Origin: Sphingomonas cannabina
Lineage (GTDB): Bacteria; Pseudomonadota; Alphaproteobacteria; Sphingomonadales; Sphingomonadaceae
Direction: 5' to 3'
Assembly: GCF_021391395.1 (NCBI RefSeq)
Contig: NZ_CP090059.1
Span: forward strand, 2,341,001-2,405,000
Length of the DNA stretch: 64,000 nucleotides
Shown: positions 19,587-30,829 of the stretch, in pieces
Layout of the letters: each line of letters opens with the position of its first letter
How positions within the stretch are numbered: position 1 is the first letter of the stretch
Program-made: the position numbers and the translations under genes
Notes under the pieces: generated by a model
What the model saw: the letters and a program-made list of their open reading frames with translations, nothing else
Databases searched by the model: none
What the model was told of the DNA's origin: nothing

Positions 19587-19615
19587 GGCGGGACGGCGAC
19601 TGCCGCTATCCCGCC
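19587..19615. terminator. Bidirectional hairpin between converging genes
   Basis: GGCGGGA (19587-19593) pairs with TCCCGCC (19609-19615), and an inner CGGC/GCCG pair extends the stem. An A-run precedes the stem and a CTTTCC stretch follows it. It lies between the converging gene ending at 19575 and the nfeD-like gene, whose stop codon is inside the hairpin. Confidence 0.5.
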
Positions 19616-20073
19616 TTTCCTTCGATCGCGGGAACCGGCTCGACGCGCAATGACGTGCCGTCGGCGCCGGTGATGCGCACGCGCGTGCCGGTCGGCGCAT
19701 CAGGGCCCCGCGCGGGCCATTCGCCATCGGCGACTCTCACCCGTCCGCGGCCATGCTCGATCGCCTCGGTCACGATCACCGTCTCGCCGATCAACCGCGC
19801 CATGCGGTCGTTGAGCAGCGGATCGGCCGTCTCGACCGGGTATTCGCGATAGAAGCGCCGCCCGAGCAGCACCGCCACCGATGCCCAGGCGGCGAAGCCG
19901 ACGAGCTGCACTGCGACCGGCATGTCAGGAAAGATGATCGCGAGCACGCCCATGATCGCCGCGGCGGCGGCGAAGAAGATCAGGAACACGCCCGGCGCGA
20001 CGATCTCCGCGATGCCGAGCACCACCGCCAGGATCAGCCACCAGGCGCCGAGATGGTCGAACCAGTCCGCCAT
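19606..20073 (-). CDS. NfeD family membrane protein
   Basis: A 155-residue short-form NfeD. Two or three transmembrane helices lie in the first 70 residues (WWLILAVVLGIAEIVAPG and the next two segments). They are followed by a cytoplasmic OB-fold domain (about 85-150) with GETVIVTEAIEHGRGRVRV. NfeD proteins pair with SPFH/paraslipin partners. The partner gene lies immediately upstream (2-nt gap), which supports a membrane-microdomain or quality-control pair. Confidence 0.9.
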   Translation of the reverse strand: MADWFDHLGAWWLILAVVLGIAEIVAPGVFLIFFAAAAAIMGVLAIIFPDMPVAVQLVGFAAWASVAVLLGRRFYREYPVETADPLLNDRMARLIGETVIVTEAIEHGRGRVRVADGEWPARGPDAPTGTRVRITGADGTSLRVEPVPAIEGKAG

Positions 20074-20075
20074 GA

Positions 20076-21047
20076 TCAGCCCTGCCGCTCCTCGAACGGG
20101 CCCTTGCGCGAGGAGGGCGGGGTGGGGGGCCTGGCGGGAAGTTGGCCCAGCGCGTCCTTGGCGAGTTCGCCGATGCCGCCGAGCGTGCCGATCAGCTGGG
20201 TCGCCTCGACCGGGAACAAGATGGTCTTGGCATTGGGCGACGTTGCGAACTGGCTGACCGCCTCGACATATTTCTGCGCGATGAAATAGTTGAGCGACTG
20301 GCTGCTTCCCGCCTCGATCGCCTCGGACACGAGCTGGGTAGCCTTGGCCTCGGCCTCGGCAGCGCGCTCGCGGGCTTCGGCGTCGCGGAACGCGGCCTCG
20401 CGGCGGCCCTCCGCCTCGAGGATCTGCGACTGCTTCTGGCCCTCGGCGCGCAGGATTTCGGCAGCGCGTGCGCCCTCGGCGTCGAGGATGTTGGCGCGCT
20501 TCTCGCGCTCGGCCTTCATCTGCCGGCCCATCGCGTTGACGATATCGGCGGGTGGGCGGATGTCCTTGATTTCAACGCGGGTGATCTTGACGCCCCACGG
20601 CGTCGTCGCGTGATCGACCACCGAGAGCAGCCGAGCGTTGATCTCGTCGCGCTTCGACAGCGTCTCGTCGAGGTCCATCGACCCCATCACCGTGCGCAGG
20701 TTGGTGGTGGTGAGCTGGAGCAGCGCGACATAGAGGTCCGACACCTCATAAGCGGCCTTGGCGGCGTCGAGCACCTGGAAAAACACGACGCCGTCGGTCG
20801 AGATCATCGCATTGTCCTTGGTGATGATCTCCTGCCCCGGGATGTCGATCACCTGCTCCATCATGTTCACGCGGCGGCCGACGCGGTAGAAGAAGGCGGG
20901 GAAGAAGTTGAACCCCGGCGGCGCGACGCTGGTGAAGCGGCCGAAATGCTCGATCGTGTATTGATAGCCTTGCCGGACGATCTTGATGCTCGCTGCGAGG
21001 TAGAAGACGACCAGCGCCAGGATGAAGGCGGCGGCGGTGAGTTCCAT
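20076..21047 (-). CDS. SPFH/Band 7 (paraslipin, stomatin-like) protein
   Basis: A 323-residue membrane-anchored protein. An N-terminal transmembrane segment (about 4-20) is followed by a Band 7 domain (about 22-185, with YTIEHFGRFTSV and VEIKDIRPPADIV). A charged, alanine/glutamate-rich coiled coil (about 190-265) then leads to a conserved C-terminal region ending in a proline-rich tail. The start at 21047 is chosen because it puts the TM helix at the N-terminus. The gene is paired with nfeD downstream, as is usual for this family. Confidence 0.92.
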   Translation of the reverse strand: MELTAAAFILALVVFYLAASIKIVRQGYQYTIEHFGRFTSVAPPGFNFFPAFFYRVGRRVNMMEQVIDIPGQEIITKDNAMISTDGVVFFQVLDAAKAAYEVSDLYVALLQLTTTNLRTVMGSMDLDETLSKRDEINARLLSVVDHATTPWGVKITRVEIKDIRPPADIVNAMGRQMKAEREKRANILDAEGARAAEILRAEGQKQSQILEAEGRREAAFRDAEARERAAEAEAKATQLVSEAIEAGSSQSLNYFIAQKYVEAVSQFATSPNAKTILFPVEATQLIGTLGGIGELAKDALGQLPARPPTPPSSRKGPFEERQG

Positions 21048-21117
21048 GCGATCGCTCCCCCATGCCGCCGGCGACTCCCGCTGGCGGCGTCGCTCCAGCG
21101 GTAGCATAAGCGCCGGC

Positions 21118-21927
21118 ATGAGCACATCCCGACGCCTCGCGCCGCGCACTGCGCTGTTCCTGCCCGCCTCCAATCCGCGCGCGATCGCGAAGGCGCGCGG
21201 GCTCGCCGCCGACATGGTGATCCTCGACCTCGAGGACGCGGTGAAGGCGGAGGACAAGGCGGCCGCACGCATGGCCGCCGTTACCGCGGTGGCCGAGGGT
21301 TTCGGCCCCCGTCTCACGGCTATTCGGGTGAACGGAGGCGAGACGGCCGAGCATGAGGACGATCTCGCGGCGGTGGCAGGATCGCTCGCCGATTTCGTGG
21401 TGGCGCCCAAAGTGGAGACGGCGGAGGACGCCGCCCGGATCGCCGCCGCCGCAGCCAAGCCGCTGCTGGCGATGACCGAGACGCCGCTCGGCGTGCTCGC
21501 CGCCGCCGAGATCGCGGCGGTGCCTGGCGTGGCGGGGCTGATCGCCGGGGTCAACGACCTGCGCGCCGCGCTCGGCATTCCGAGCGGGCGGGCGGGGCTT
21601 GCACTGGCGCTCCAGACCATCGTCCTCGCCGCGCGGGCGAGCGCCGGCTGGGCGATCGACGGCGTGTTCAACGCGCTCGACGACCCTGAGGGGCTCGCCG
21701 CCGAATGCCGAGAGGGGAGGGCAATGGGCTTCGACGGCAAGAGCCTGATCCACCCTAACCAGATCGCAACCGCGGTCGAGGCGTTCGGTCCCACCGCCGA
21801 GGAGCTGGCCGACGCTCGTGCACTGATCGAAGCGGCCACCGGCGGAGCCGAACGCTTCCGCGACCGGATGATCGAGGCGATGCATGTCGAACAGGCGCGG
21901 GCGCTGATCGAGCGGGCGGAGCGCTGA
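21118..21927 (+). CDS. HpcH/HpaI aldolase or CitE-like CoA-ester lyase
   Basis: A 269-residue TIM-barrel enzyme of the citrate-lyase-beta-like family. Motifs are the N-terminal RTALFLPASNPR, the acidic metal-site segment MVILDLEDAVKAED, VVAPKVETAED and GKSLIHPNQI near the C-terminus. Such enzymes cleave or form malyl-, citramalyl- or related CoA esters; the substrate cannot be told here because no pathway partners are adjacent. It diverges from the paraslipin gene (70-nt gap). The start at 21118 matches the family N-terminus. Confidence 0.87.
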   Translation: MSTSRRLAPRTALFLPASNPRAIAKARGLAADMVILDLEDAVKAEDKAAARMAAVTAVAEGFGPRLTAIRVNGGETAEHEDDLAAVAGSLADFVVAPKVETAEDAARIAAAAAKPLLAMTETPLGVLAAAEIAAVPGVAGLIAGVNDLRAALGIPSGRAGLALALQTIVLAARASAGWAIDGVFNALDDPEGLAAECREGRAMGFDGKSLIHPNQIATAVEAFGPTAEELADARALIEAATGGAERFRDRMIEAMHVEQARALIERAER

Positions 21928-21938
21928 CCCACCCCTAG

Positions 21939-23459
<1,521 letters not shown>

Positions 23460-23470
23460 GGCATCCGTAA

Positions 23471-23571
23471 GCCCCTCCCCTTCAGGGGAGGGGTTGGGGG
23501 TGGGGCAGTGCGGCAAGCCGGGTCGCCTGCGGATAAGCCCCACCCCAACCCCTCCCCTGAAGGGGAGGGGC
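23471..23571. repeat. Family A inverted repeat with G-quadruplex motif
   Basis: The left arm (23471-23506) and right arm (23537-23571) are complementary over about 35 bp with a single extra G, around a 30-nt loop (23507-23536). Each arm also folds on itself (CCCCTCCCC/GGGGAGGGG). The left arm carries GGGG-A-GGGG-TT-GGGGG-T-GGGG (23485-23505), a short-loop G4 motif; the right arm has the same on the other strand. A second copy lies at 48807-48905. The right arm provides the GGGGAGGGG ribosome-binding sequence of the next gene. Confidence 0.88.
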
Positions 23572-23579
23572 TTTTCGGC

Positions 23580-24740
23580 ATGACTCCCGCCGCGCGCACC
23601 CAGGCGGCGATCGAGCTGCTCGACCTCATCATCGCCGCCGCGCGCGACGCGGGGGCGGCGGCGGACGTGCTGATTGCGCGCTATTTCGCCGAGCGGCGCT
23701 ATGCCGGCTCGAAGGATCGGCGCGCGGTGCGGACACTCGTCTACAATGCGATCCGCCTCTGCGGCGAACGGCCGGAGAGCGGGCGGGCGGCGATGCTGCT
23801 GCTGGCTGACCGCGATCCGGAGGTGGCTGCAACCTTCGATGGAACCAGGCACGGCCCGCCGACCATTACGCCCGGCGAGCCGCTAGCGGAGGCCGGCATC
23901 GCACCGGCTTGGCTACGCGATGCGCTGGAAGCATCGGATATTGCCGAGGAAGAGCAAGCCGCGCAGGTCGGGCGGGCGCCGCTCGACGTGCGGATCAATC
24001 GCCTGCGGCCCGCTGGCGACCTTCCCGACGGTGAAGCCATTGCCGGGCTGCCCGATGGGCTCCGGCTGCCTGCGGGTACGAACATGGACGATTTCGCCGG
24101 CAGGATCGAGGTCCAGGATGCCGGTAGTCAGTTCGTCACGCTGGCCATGAACGCCCAGCCCGGCATGACCGTGGTGGACCTTTGCGCAGGCGGCGGGGGC
24201 AAGACGCTGGCGCTCGCTTCGGCAATGGGAAACGAGGGGCGGATCGTTGCCTGCGACGTCGATCGCGCGCGCCTCTCCAAGCTGCCGCCGCGGGCGGAGA
24301 GGGCCGGCGTGACCATCGCGGAGATCCGCCTGCTCGATCCAGGACGGGAGGTTGCGATACTTGCCGATCTCGTCGATGGCGCCGATGTGGTACTGGTGGA
24401 TGCGCCCTGCTCGGGCACGGGCACGTGGCGGCGCAACCCGGAGGCGCGCTGGCGGCTGTCTCCGGCCCGGCTCGAGCGGTTCGCCACAACGCAGGCGCAT
24501 GTGCTCGATATCGGTGCGGCGCTGGTGCGGCCGGGCGGCGCGCTAACCTATGTCGTCTGCTCGCTGCTCGACGCAGAAGGTGCAGGCCAAGTCGACGCCT
24601 TCCTCGCTCGCCATCCCGGTTGGACCGCAGAACCGCCGTCACTTCCGGCCGGCCGGCAGCACGGCGCCGGTCTCCGACTCACCCCGCACCACGATGGAAC
24701 CGACGGCTTTTTTGTCGCGCGGCTGATTCGCCCGTGCTAG
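23580..24740 (+). CDS. RsmB-like rRNA (cytosine-5-)-methyltransferase
   Basis: A 386-residue SAM-dependent RNA m5C methyltransferase of the NOL1/NOP2/Sun family. An N-terminal NusB-like helical domain (about 1-130) precedes the methyltransferase domain with [16 protein letters not shown], catalytic-region [15 protein letters not shown] and the second cysteine in [11 protein letters not shown]. It probably modifies 16S rRNA. The start at 23580 is 9 nt after GGGGAGGGG, which lies within a mobile repeat. The frame stays open back into the repeat to a GTG at 23508, but that extension has repeat-derived sequence (PNPSPEGEG). Confidence 0.87.
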   Translation: MTPAARTQAAIELLDLIIAAARDAGAAADVLIARYFAERRYAGSKDRRAVRTLVYNAIRLCGERPESGRAAMLLLADRDPEVAATFDGTRHGPPTITPGEPLAEAGIAPAWLRDALEASDIAEEEQAAQVGRAPLDVRINRLRPAGDLPDGEAIAGLPDGLRLPAGTNMDDFAGRIEVQDAGSQFVTLAMNAQPGMTVVDLCAGGGGKTLALASAMGNEGRIVACDVDRARLSKLPPRAERAGVTIAEIRLLDPGREVAILADLVDGADVVLVDAPCSGTGTWRRNPEARWRLSPARLERFATTQAHVLDIGAALVRPGGALTYVVCSLLDAEGAGQVDAFLARHPGWTAEPPSLPAGRQHGAGLRLTPHHDGTDGFFVARLIRPC

Positions 24741-24772
24741 CCTTTCGGCAAATGCCCCTCTGGGAGTCCGTC

Positions 24773-25282
24773 ATGCGTTACACCTCGGTTGCGGCCGCGC
24801 TGGGCCTCACCCTGCTCACTGTCTCGACTGCGCTGCATGGCCAGCGGCCCGACGATCAGATCGATCCGCGCTCGGTGGCGCTGCTCGAAAAGGGCAAGGC
24901 GGCGCGTGCGGCGGGCAACCTGCAGGGCGCGACCGACCTGATCGAGACCGCGCTCGCGGTCGATCCGCGCAACCGCCAGGGCTTCATCGTTCTCGCCGAG
25001 ATCGCGCGGGCGCAGAAGCTCGACGGCAAGGCGATCCGCCTCTACCGCGAGGCGTTGCTGCTCGAGCCCAACGATGTCGCGGCGCTGCGTGGCCAGGGTG
25101 AGGCGCTGGTCGCCCGGGGCGCGGTCGAGCGGGCGAAGGAGAACCTCGCCAAGATCCGCAAGCTGTGCGCCAAGAGCGCTTGCCCGGATGCGACGACGCT
25201 GGCCGCCTCGATCGCCAAGGGCCCGCCCGTGACGGCAGCGCAGGCGACGCCGGTCAAGCCGGACGCGGTCGCGAAGAACTGA
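24773..25282 (+). CDS. Exported tetratricopeptide-repeat protein
   Basis: A 169-residue protein with an N-terminal signal peptide (about 1-22, hydrophobic core [16 protein letters not shown]). About three TPR-like helical units follow (about 33-135, for example [20 protein letters not shown] and [20 protein letters not shown]). The start at 24773 has GGAG 6 nt upstream; an in-frame ATG at 24752 is less likely. It would act in the periplasm as a protein-interaction scaffold; the partner is unknown. Confidence 0.77.
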   Translation: MRYTSVAAALGLTLLTVSTALHGQRPDDQIDPRSVALLEKGKAARAAGNLQGATDLIETALAVDPRNRQGFIVLAEIARAQKLDGKAIRLYREALLLEPNDVAALRGQGEALVARGAVERAKENLAKIRKLCAKSACPDATTLAASIAKGPPVTAAQATPVKPDAVAKN

Positions 25283-25292
25283 CGCCCCATTC

Positions 25293-25320
25293 CGTCATCC
25301 CGGCTTCCGCAGGGATGACG
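25293..25320. repeat. Short inverted repeat related to family B
   Basis: CGTCATCCC (25293-25301) is complementary to GGGATGACG (25312-25320), with GGCTTCCGCA between them. It resembles one collapsed family B element and lies between the converging TPR gene and rsmA, where it could act as a bidirectional terminator. Confidence 0.6.
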
Positions 25321-25327
25321 AACGGAG

Positions 25328-26143
25328 TCAGCTCAGCGCACGGGCCAGTGAAACGAACTCGTCGACGCTGACCGTCTCGGCTCGCCGCGTCGGATCGATG
25401 CCGAGCCTTTCCAGCGCTTCCAACGCCCCCGGCACGCCGCGCAGGCTCTGGCGGAGCATCTTGCGCCGCTGGCCGAAGGCGGCGCCGGTGAGCGCTTCCA
25501 GCTTGCCGAGCGCAACTGCCTCCGGTGCCTCGCGTGGCACGATATGGACGACCGCCGACATCACCTTAGGTGGCGGCGTGAAGGCGGAGCGATGGACCGG
25601 CATCGCGATCCGCGCGGCCGAGCGCCACTGGGCAAGCACAGCGAGCCGGCCGTAGGCGTCGTCGCCGGCCTTGGCGACGATGCGGTCGGCGACCTCCTTC
25701 TGGAACATCAGCGTCAAGCTCTGCCACCACGGCAGCCAGTCGGCCGACAACCAATCGACCAGTAGCGCGGTGCCGACATTGTAGGGCAGGTTGGCGACGA
25801 TGTGGGGTTTGTCCGTGAATAGCGTAGGCGCGTCGATCTCCAGCGCGTCGCCTTCGATCACCTCAAGCTTGCCGGGATAGGCTTCGGAAAGCTCGGCGAG
25901 TGCCGGGATGCAGCGGCGGTCGCGTTCGATGGCCGTCACGCGCGCGCCCGCGGCGAGCAGCGCCCGGGTGAGGCCGCCCGGACCGGGACCGATCTCCAGC
26001 ACCTCCTGTCCATCGAGGTCGCCCGGCACCGCGGCGATGCGCGCGAGGAGCTGACCGTCGAACAGGAAATTCTGTCCGAGCGCCTTGCTGGCGCTGAGGC
26101 CGTAGCGCGCCACGACCTCGCGAAGGGGAGGGAGGTCGCTCAA
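25328..26143 (-). CDS. rsmA: 16S rRNA (adenine1518-N6/adenine1519-N6)-dimethyltransferase
   Basis: A 271-residue KsgA/RsmA enzyme that dimethylates two adjacent adenosines near the 3' end of 16S rRNA late in 30S assembly. Motifs are [10 protein letters not shown], the SAM site [14 protein letters not shown] and the NLPYN catalytic motif ([13 protein letters not shown]). The start codon is a TTG whose second base begins the TGA of pdxA (TTGA overlap), implying translational coupling. It is the last gene of the lptD-surA-pdxA-rsmA string, an order also found in E. coli. Confidence 0.95.
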   Translation of the reverse strand: MSDLPPLREVVARYGLSASKALGQNFLFDGQLLARIAAVPGDLDGQEVLEIGPGPGGLTRALLAAGARVTAIERDRRCIPALAELSEAYPGKLEVIEGDALEIDAPTLFTDKPHIVANLPYNVGTALLVDWLSADWLPWWQSLTLMFQKEVADRIVAKAGDDAYGRLAVLAQWRSAARIAMPVHRSAFTPPPKVMSAVVHIVPREAPEAVALGKLEALTGAAFGQRRKMLRQSLRGVPGALEALERLGIDPTRRAETVSVDEFVSLARALS

Positions 26144-27144
26144 GCCGGCTGGTGCTGGGCGGCGCGGCGGGCGGCGGCCTCGGCGGCGAGGGCGATCGCG
26201 GCGATCATCGCGCCCGGCTCGGCGACGTCCTGGCCGGCGATGCCGAACGCGGTGCCATGATCGGGCGAGGTGCGCACGATCGGCAGGCCCAGCGTCATGT
26301 TGACGCCCTCGTCGAAATGCAGCGCCTTCAGCGGGATCAGCGCCTGGTCGTGATAGCAGCAGATCGCCGCGTCATAGCCGGCGCGCGCGCGGGCATGGAA
26401 CATGCTGTCGGCGGCGAACGGGCCGACCGCGTCGATCCCTTCCTCGACCAGCCGTGCGATCGCGGGCTCGATCAGCTCGATCTCCTCGCGGCCGATCGCG
26501 CCGCTTTCGCCCGCGTGCGGATTGAAACCGGCGAAGGCGAGGCGGGGGCGTTCGATCCCGAAATTGCGGGTGAGGCCGCGCGCGGTCGCCTGCGCCTTGG
26601 CGACGATCAGCTCGATCGAGAGATGGTCCGCCACCTCAGCGAGCGGGATGTGGGTGGTGATCGGCACAACGCGCAGCGTCGGTCCGGCGAGCATCATCAC
26701 CGCATTCTGCTTGGCGATGCCGCAGCGTTCGGCGACGAATTCGGTCTGGCCGGGATGGGTGAAGCCGATGCGATAGAGCTGCGCCTTGGAGACCGGCCCC
26801 GTCACCAGTCCGCTCGCCGCGCCGGAACGGGTGAGGCCGACCGCCAGCTCCAGCGATTCGAGCGCGCATCGGGCGTCCTCGACATCTGGCTGCCCCGGCG
26901 TGATCTCGCCGGCGTCGGCGACCGAGATCACGGGAAGGGCTTCGGCGAACACCCGGGCGGCGTCGGCAGGCGAATCGATCCGCTGCAGCGGTCCCGACCA
27001 CACCGCCTCGATCGCGCGCGCGTCACCGACGGCAAAGAAGGGGGGCAGCCGATGCAGCTCGCGCGCAGCCCAGGCTTTGGCGATGATCTCCGGCCCGACG
27101 CCGGCTGGATCGCCCATTGAGACGGCGAGCGGAGCGACGTGCAT
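26140..27144 (-). CDS. pdxA: 4-hydroxythreonine-4-phosphate dehydrogenase
   Basis: A 334-residue metal- and NAD-dependent oxidase of the DXP-dependent pyridoxal phosphate pathway. It shows [12 protein letters not shown], the metal histidine in [10 protein letters not shown], and C-terminal [10 protein letters not shown] and RTSPDHGTA. The start at 27144 is preferred because GGAG lies 6 nt upstream (27151-27154) and the protein then opens just before the conserved core; an ATG at 27162 would add six residues. It follows surA closely and overlaps rsmA. Confidence 0.95.
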   Translation of the reverse strand: MHVAPLAVSMGDPAGVGPEIIAKAWAARELHRLPPFFAVGDARAIEAVWSGPLQRIDSPADAARVFAEALPVISVADAGEITPGQPDVEDARCALESLELAVGLTRSGAASGLVTGPVSKAQLYRIGFTHPGQTEFVAERCGIAKQNAVMMLAGPTLRVVPITTHIPLAEVADHLSIELIVAKAQATARGLTRNFGIERPRLAFAGFNPHAGESGAIGREEIELIEPAIARLVEEGIDAVGPFAADSMFHARARAGYDAAICCYHDQALIPLKALHFDEGVNMTLGLPIVRTSPDHGTAFGIAGQDVAEPGAMIAAIALAAEAAARRAAQHQPA

Positions 27145-27167
27145 CGGGGGCTCCGCGTTCATCGCCG

Positions 27168-28538
27168 TCACCGATACTCGACGACGGCGTCGCGCCTCAG
27201 GTCGCGCAGCATGCGCTGGGCGCGCAGGTTGACGCGTTGCTCCTCGAGCTGCGCCTGAACCTGCTCGGGGTCGGGCATGGCGGCGGTCTGCGGATCGTCG
27301 CGGCCGCACAGTACCAGCGTGCGCACGCCTTCCTGCGGCGAGCCGAACGCTGGCGTGGCCTGGCCGACCTGAAGCTTCAGCATGATATCCTGGAGCTGCG
27401 GCGGAAGCTGGCGGATCGTGACCGAATCATTGTCGACCACCTCGGCGCCGATGTCGGTCGCCACCTTGGAAACGTCGCCGCAACCGCGAATCCCCTGGAT
27501 GGCGGTGGCGAAGGCGGAGGTGCGCTGGGTCGCCTGCGCCTCGGTCGTACCGGGCGGGAACTTGATCGACAGCTGACGCAGACTCAGCCGCGCATCGCGG
27601 GGGTCGGGCATGCCGATCTTCCGCTTGTCAACGAGGTAGAGGATCGAAAAGCCGCCCGGCACCTCGACCGGCCCGGCGATCTGGCCGATCTCGAGCTGAG
27701 TAGCGGCCGCTTGCAGCGAATCCGGCAGCGTCCCGAGCCGGATCCAGCCGAGATCGCCCTGCTTGGCGCGCGTGGAGGCCTCCGAGAAATTGGCCGCGAA
27801 ATACTCGAACGGCGCACCCTGGCGCATCTGCTGGATCATCTTCTGCCCGTTGGCGAAGACCTCCTGCTGCCGCTCGGGCGTGGTGGAGAGGTAGATTTCC
27901 TTGAGATGATATTCCTCGACGCCCTGCGAGGCCTTGAGGCGGTCGATGATCGACTTCACCTCCTCGTCGCCGACGTTGATGAACGGCGCGACGCGGCTGC
28001 GCAGCAGGCGGTTCCAGGCAAGCTCGCCCTCGATCTGGCGTCGGAGCGAGCGGTCCGACGATCCGACCGACTTGAGGAAGGCCGAGAATTCGGTCGGGCT
28101 CTTCTGGAAATTGCGCGCGACGCGGGAAAAGCTCTGATCGATCTCGGCCGGCGTGACGGTGATCTCGCGCGTCTTGGCCTCCTGGATCTGGAGCGTCTCG
28201 TCGATGAGGCCGCGCAGCACCTGGAGCTTCAGCCGGTCGAGTTCCTCAGGGTTCGGCTTGTACTGGTTGAGCGCCAGGATCATCGCCACGCGCTGATCGA
28301 CGTCGGTGCCGGTGATCACCGTATCGTTGACAATCGCGGTCGGCTTGCGGACGTTCGGGTCCACCTTGCCGAAGATCTGGAGGTTCGACGGCAGGTCGAG
28401 CCCGGTGCTCGGCGTCTCCTGAGTGTCGTCCGGCACCGTCTGCGCCGCAAGCGCCCCCGCCACGGCGAGGGTCGCGGCGATCGCCGCCGTCTTCAGAACA
28501 ATGCTCTTCACCAACTGCTGCTTTCCCGTAAGTCCCAT
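27168..28538 (-). CDS. surA: Periplasmic chaperone/peptidyl-prolyl isomerase SurA
   Basis: A 456-residue periplasmic chaperone for outer-membrane proteins, with a signal peptide ending near ALAAQ. An N-terminal SurA chaperone domain (about 60-200) is followed by one clear parvulin domain (about 205-315, with EEYHLKEIYLST and GDLGWIRLGTLP) and a second, degenerate parvulin-like region (about 325-430). A GTG at 28511 would remove nine leading residues and place the basic segment KSIVLK at the start. Adjacency to lptD fits its client, the LptD barrel. Confidence 0.92.
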   Translation of the reverse strand: MGLTGKQQLVKSIVLKTAAIAATLAVAGALAAQTVPDDTQETPSTGLDLPSNLQIFGKVDPNVRKPTAIVNDTVITGTDVDQRVAMILALNQYKPNPEELDRLKLQVLRGLIDETLQIQEAKTREITVTPAEIDQSFSRVARNFQKSPTEFSAFLKSVGSSDRSLRRQIEGELAWNRLLRSRVAPFINVGDEEVKSIIDRLKASQGVEEYHLKEIYLSTTPERQQEVFANGQKMIQQMRQGAPFEYFAANFSEASTRAKQGDLGWIRLGTLPDSLQAAATQLEIGQIAGPVEVPGGFSILYLVDKRKIGMPDPRDARLSLRQLSIKFPPGTTEAQATQRTSAFATAIQGIRGCGDVSKVATDIGAEVVDNDSVTIRQLPPQLQDIMLKLQVGQATPAFGSPQEGVRTLVLCGRDDPQTAAMPDPEQVQAQLEEQRVNLRAQRMLRDLRRDAVVEYR

Positions 28539-28588
28539 AGGCGCACGTCGCGATGCTGCCTAAAATCAGATTGAGGCTGAACCGAGGC

Positions 28589-30829
28589 TTAGCGGCCCAG
28601 GTTCTTGAACGATAGGGTCAACAGATAGCTGTTGCCGCGGCGCGCGTCGCCGGTGTTCTGATAATCGCGCTTCCAGGTCAGGCCAAGTTTGAGACAATCG
28701 TCCTCATAGGCGAAGCCGAGCCGGTGGCGAACCGGCTGGAAACCGTCGGAGAGAGATGTCGGGTCCTCGGCCTTGTCGGTCAGGTCGATCGTCGCCGAAC
28801 CGAACACCGACCAGAATTTCTGGAACTGCACCCGGCCGCCGACCCGCGCTTCCTCGCGATCCTGCAGGTCCTCGAGCGTGTCGATGTTGCGGTTGAGACG
28901 CAGGTAACCGAGCAGCACATAGGTCTTGCGGCTGCCGATCGTCGCGTCGATCTCGTTGCGGCGCACCGCGAAACTGTCCTTGTCGAGACGGTAGCGGTGG
29001 GTGAAGCTGATGAAATCGCGATAGCGGATCGTCGTGCGGCCGACGATGTCGGAGAAACGGTCGGACAGGCCGGTGCCGTCGGGCAGGATCGAGGGCCGCT
29101 GGCTCAGGCGGTAGCTCTGGCCGACATTGGCCTCCAGCGCGAAGCCGGGGAGGTCGAGGGCGTAGTCGAGCCCATAGGTGAAGCGCGTCGAATCCTCGAA
29201 CCGGTCGTAGCCGGGGAAGCGGTTCAGTGCGAACAGGTTCGAATCCTCGAGGTCGACCGCGCGGGCATCCTCGTTGGGGATCGAGAGGTTGGCGAGCTTG
29301 GGCGCGACCACCATCTGGATGCGCGGCGCGATCCGCTGGGTGCCCCCGAACGCGCTTCCGATGAACGGCCATTGCACGTCGATTGCCAGCGCGCCGATCG
29401 CGCGGGTCGAGAAACCCTCGTCGCCGCGGTAGCTCGCCACCGCGGTCGAAAGCACGTCGCGCGTGTTGTAGACATCGCCGCGGGCATAGGCGGTGAAGGT
29501 CACCTGTTGACCCCAGTCGGTCACGCGTCTCAGGTCCCAGCGCATCGAGGCGAAGGCGCGCTGGGTGTCCTGCCCCTCGCTGCGAGTGAGCGCCAGGCTG
29601 TTGAGCTGGAGCTCGAAGCGGCCGCCGATCAGGCCGTCGTCGAAGCGGCGGCGATAGTCGATCTCCGGCAGCGCGACCGGCTGCATTCCCTGGTCGCCGG
29701 TCAGCCGCAGCGTCTGCACCGACCAGCCGGTGATCGCGAAATAGCTGTCCGCATCGATCCGCTCGAGCCGCACGGTGCTGCGCAGCCGATCCTCGCGTGA
29801 GATGTCGTAACGGCGGAGGAAAGTGCGGTCGGTGGCGCGCCGGATCGATTCGCTGATGCTCCACTCAGGCGAGAGCTGATAACGGCCAGCGCTGTCGATA
29901 TAGCCGCGGAAGGCATTCTCGCTGCTGAGCGTCGTGTTGCCCGTGGTGAGATCATCGCTGCGCCGGCTGTAGGTGGCATAGCCGCCGATGCGGAAGGCGC
30001 CGAGCGAATCGAGCTGGCGATATTCGGCCTGCATCAGCGGCAGCGCATCGCTGAAGATGTGCGGCGTGATCGTGAGATCACGGCTGTCGCTGAAGTTGAA
30101 ATAATAGGGGATCGCGATCTCGAGCCCGTTCACCCGATCGAGCCGGATGTCGGGCGTCAGGAAGCCGTCGTCGCTCTTGCCGCCGATCGGATGCGAGAAG
30201 GTCGGCAGCGGTATCACCGGCAGGCCGAACATCGAGAGCTTGGCGCCCTTATATTTGATGCGGCCGAGCGCGGGGTCATAGACGACGCGCACCGCGCTGA
30301 TCTTCCACGTCGGCTCCTTGGGGCAGCCGTTGGAGGCGGTGACGTCGCAGGGGCTGTAGGCGGCCTGATCGACGGTGATGACGCCGTTATCGCTGCGCAC
30401 GCCGTGGCGGGCGGCGATGCGGCCGCCCTGGTCGAGCACGACGAGCATGTTCTCGATCACGCCGTCCTTCAGCGTGTCGGTCAGCTCGATATGGTCACCG
30501 TAGGCGATGTCGCCTTCGGGATTGGTCGCGGCGATGTTGCCGGTGGCGACGACCTGGCCGGACTTGCGGTTCCACACCACCTTGTCCGCGCGCAGCCGGT
30601 TGCCCTCGCGGTAGAGGCGGACGTCGCCGGTGGCCGTCACCGTGTCGGTATTGTTGTCGTATTCGAGCGTGTCGGCGCTGAACTGGATCTGCTCGGGATC
30701 GGTCGACGCCGGCGTCTCGGGTGGAGGCGCCGGCTGCGTGGCGCGATCCTGCAGCTCCTGCGCGGCCGCGGGCAAGGCGAGAAGCGACAGGCCGAAAGCG
30801 CCGGACAACAACAGGGCGGTTCGCTTCAC
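28589..30829 (-). CDS. lptD: LPS-assembly protein LptD
   Basis: A 746-residue outer-membrane protein that inserts LPS into the outer leaflet together with LptE. A signal peptide ends at about AAAQE (residues 20-25). An OstA/LptA-like beta-jellyroll (about 55-190, with FSADTLEYDNNTDTVTATGDVRLYR cut by a linker) is followed by the long LptD barrel. Cysteines C-x7-C near residue 180 (SPCDVTASNGCP) and one near the C-terminus (EDDCLKLGLTWKRDY) may form the disulfide needed for assembly. The start is a GTG at 30829, the only one that gives a clean signal peptide. It is the first gene of the string. Confidence 0.94.
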   Translation of the reverse strand: MKRTALLLSGAFGLSLLALPAAAQELQDRATQPAPPPETPASTDPEQIQFSADTLEYDNNTDTVTATGDVRLYREGNRLRADKVVWNRKSGQVVATGNIAATNPEGDIAYGDHIELTDTLKDGVIENMLVVLDQGGRIAARHGVRSDNGVITVDQAAYSPCDVTASNGCPKEPTWKISAVRVVYDPALGRIKYKGAKLSMFGLPVIPLPTFSHPIGGKSDDGFLTPDIRLDRVNGLEIAIPYYFNFSDSRDLTITPHIFSDALPLMQAEYRQLDSLGAFRIGGYATYSRRSDDLTTGNTTLSSENAFRGYIDSAGRYQLSPEWSISESIRRATDRTFLRRYDISREDRLRSTVRLERIDADSYFAITGWSVQTLRLTGDQGMQPVALPEIDYRRRFDDGLIGGRFELQLNSLALTRSEGQDTQRAFASMRWDLRRVTDWGQQVTFTAYARGDVYNTRDVLSTAVASYRGDEGFSTRAIGALAIDVQWPFIGSAFGGTQRIAPRIQMVVAPKLANLSIPNEDARAVDLEDSNLFALNRFPGYDRFEDSTRFTYGLDYALDLPGFALEANVGQSYRLSQRPSILPDGTGLSDRFSDIVGRTTIRYRDFISFTHRYRLDKDSFAVRRNEIDATIGSRKTYVLLGYLRLNRNIDTLEDLQDREEARVGGRVQFQKFWSVFGSATIDLTDKAEDPTSLSDGFQPVRHRLGFAYEDDCLKLGLTWKRDYQNTGDARRGNSYLLTLSFKNLGR

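Noticed and set aside
23508..23579. N-terminal extension of the RsmB-like protein through the repeat (PNPSPEGEG peptide)
   Set aside because: The GTG start lies in the repeat loop without a ribosome-binding site, while the ATG at 23580 has one; protein-coding repeats like the Rickettsia palindromic elements were considered, but there is no evidence here.
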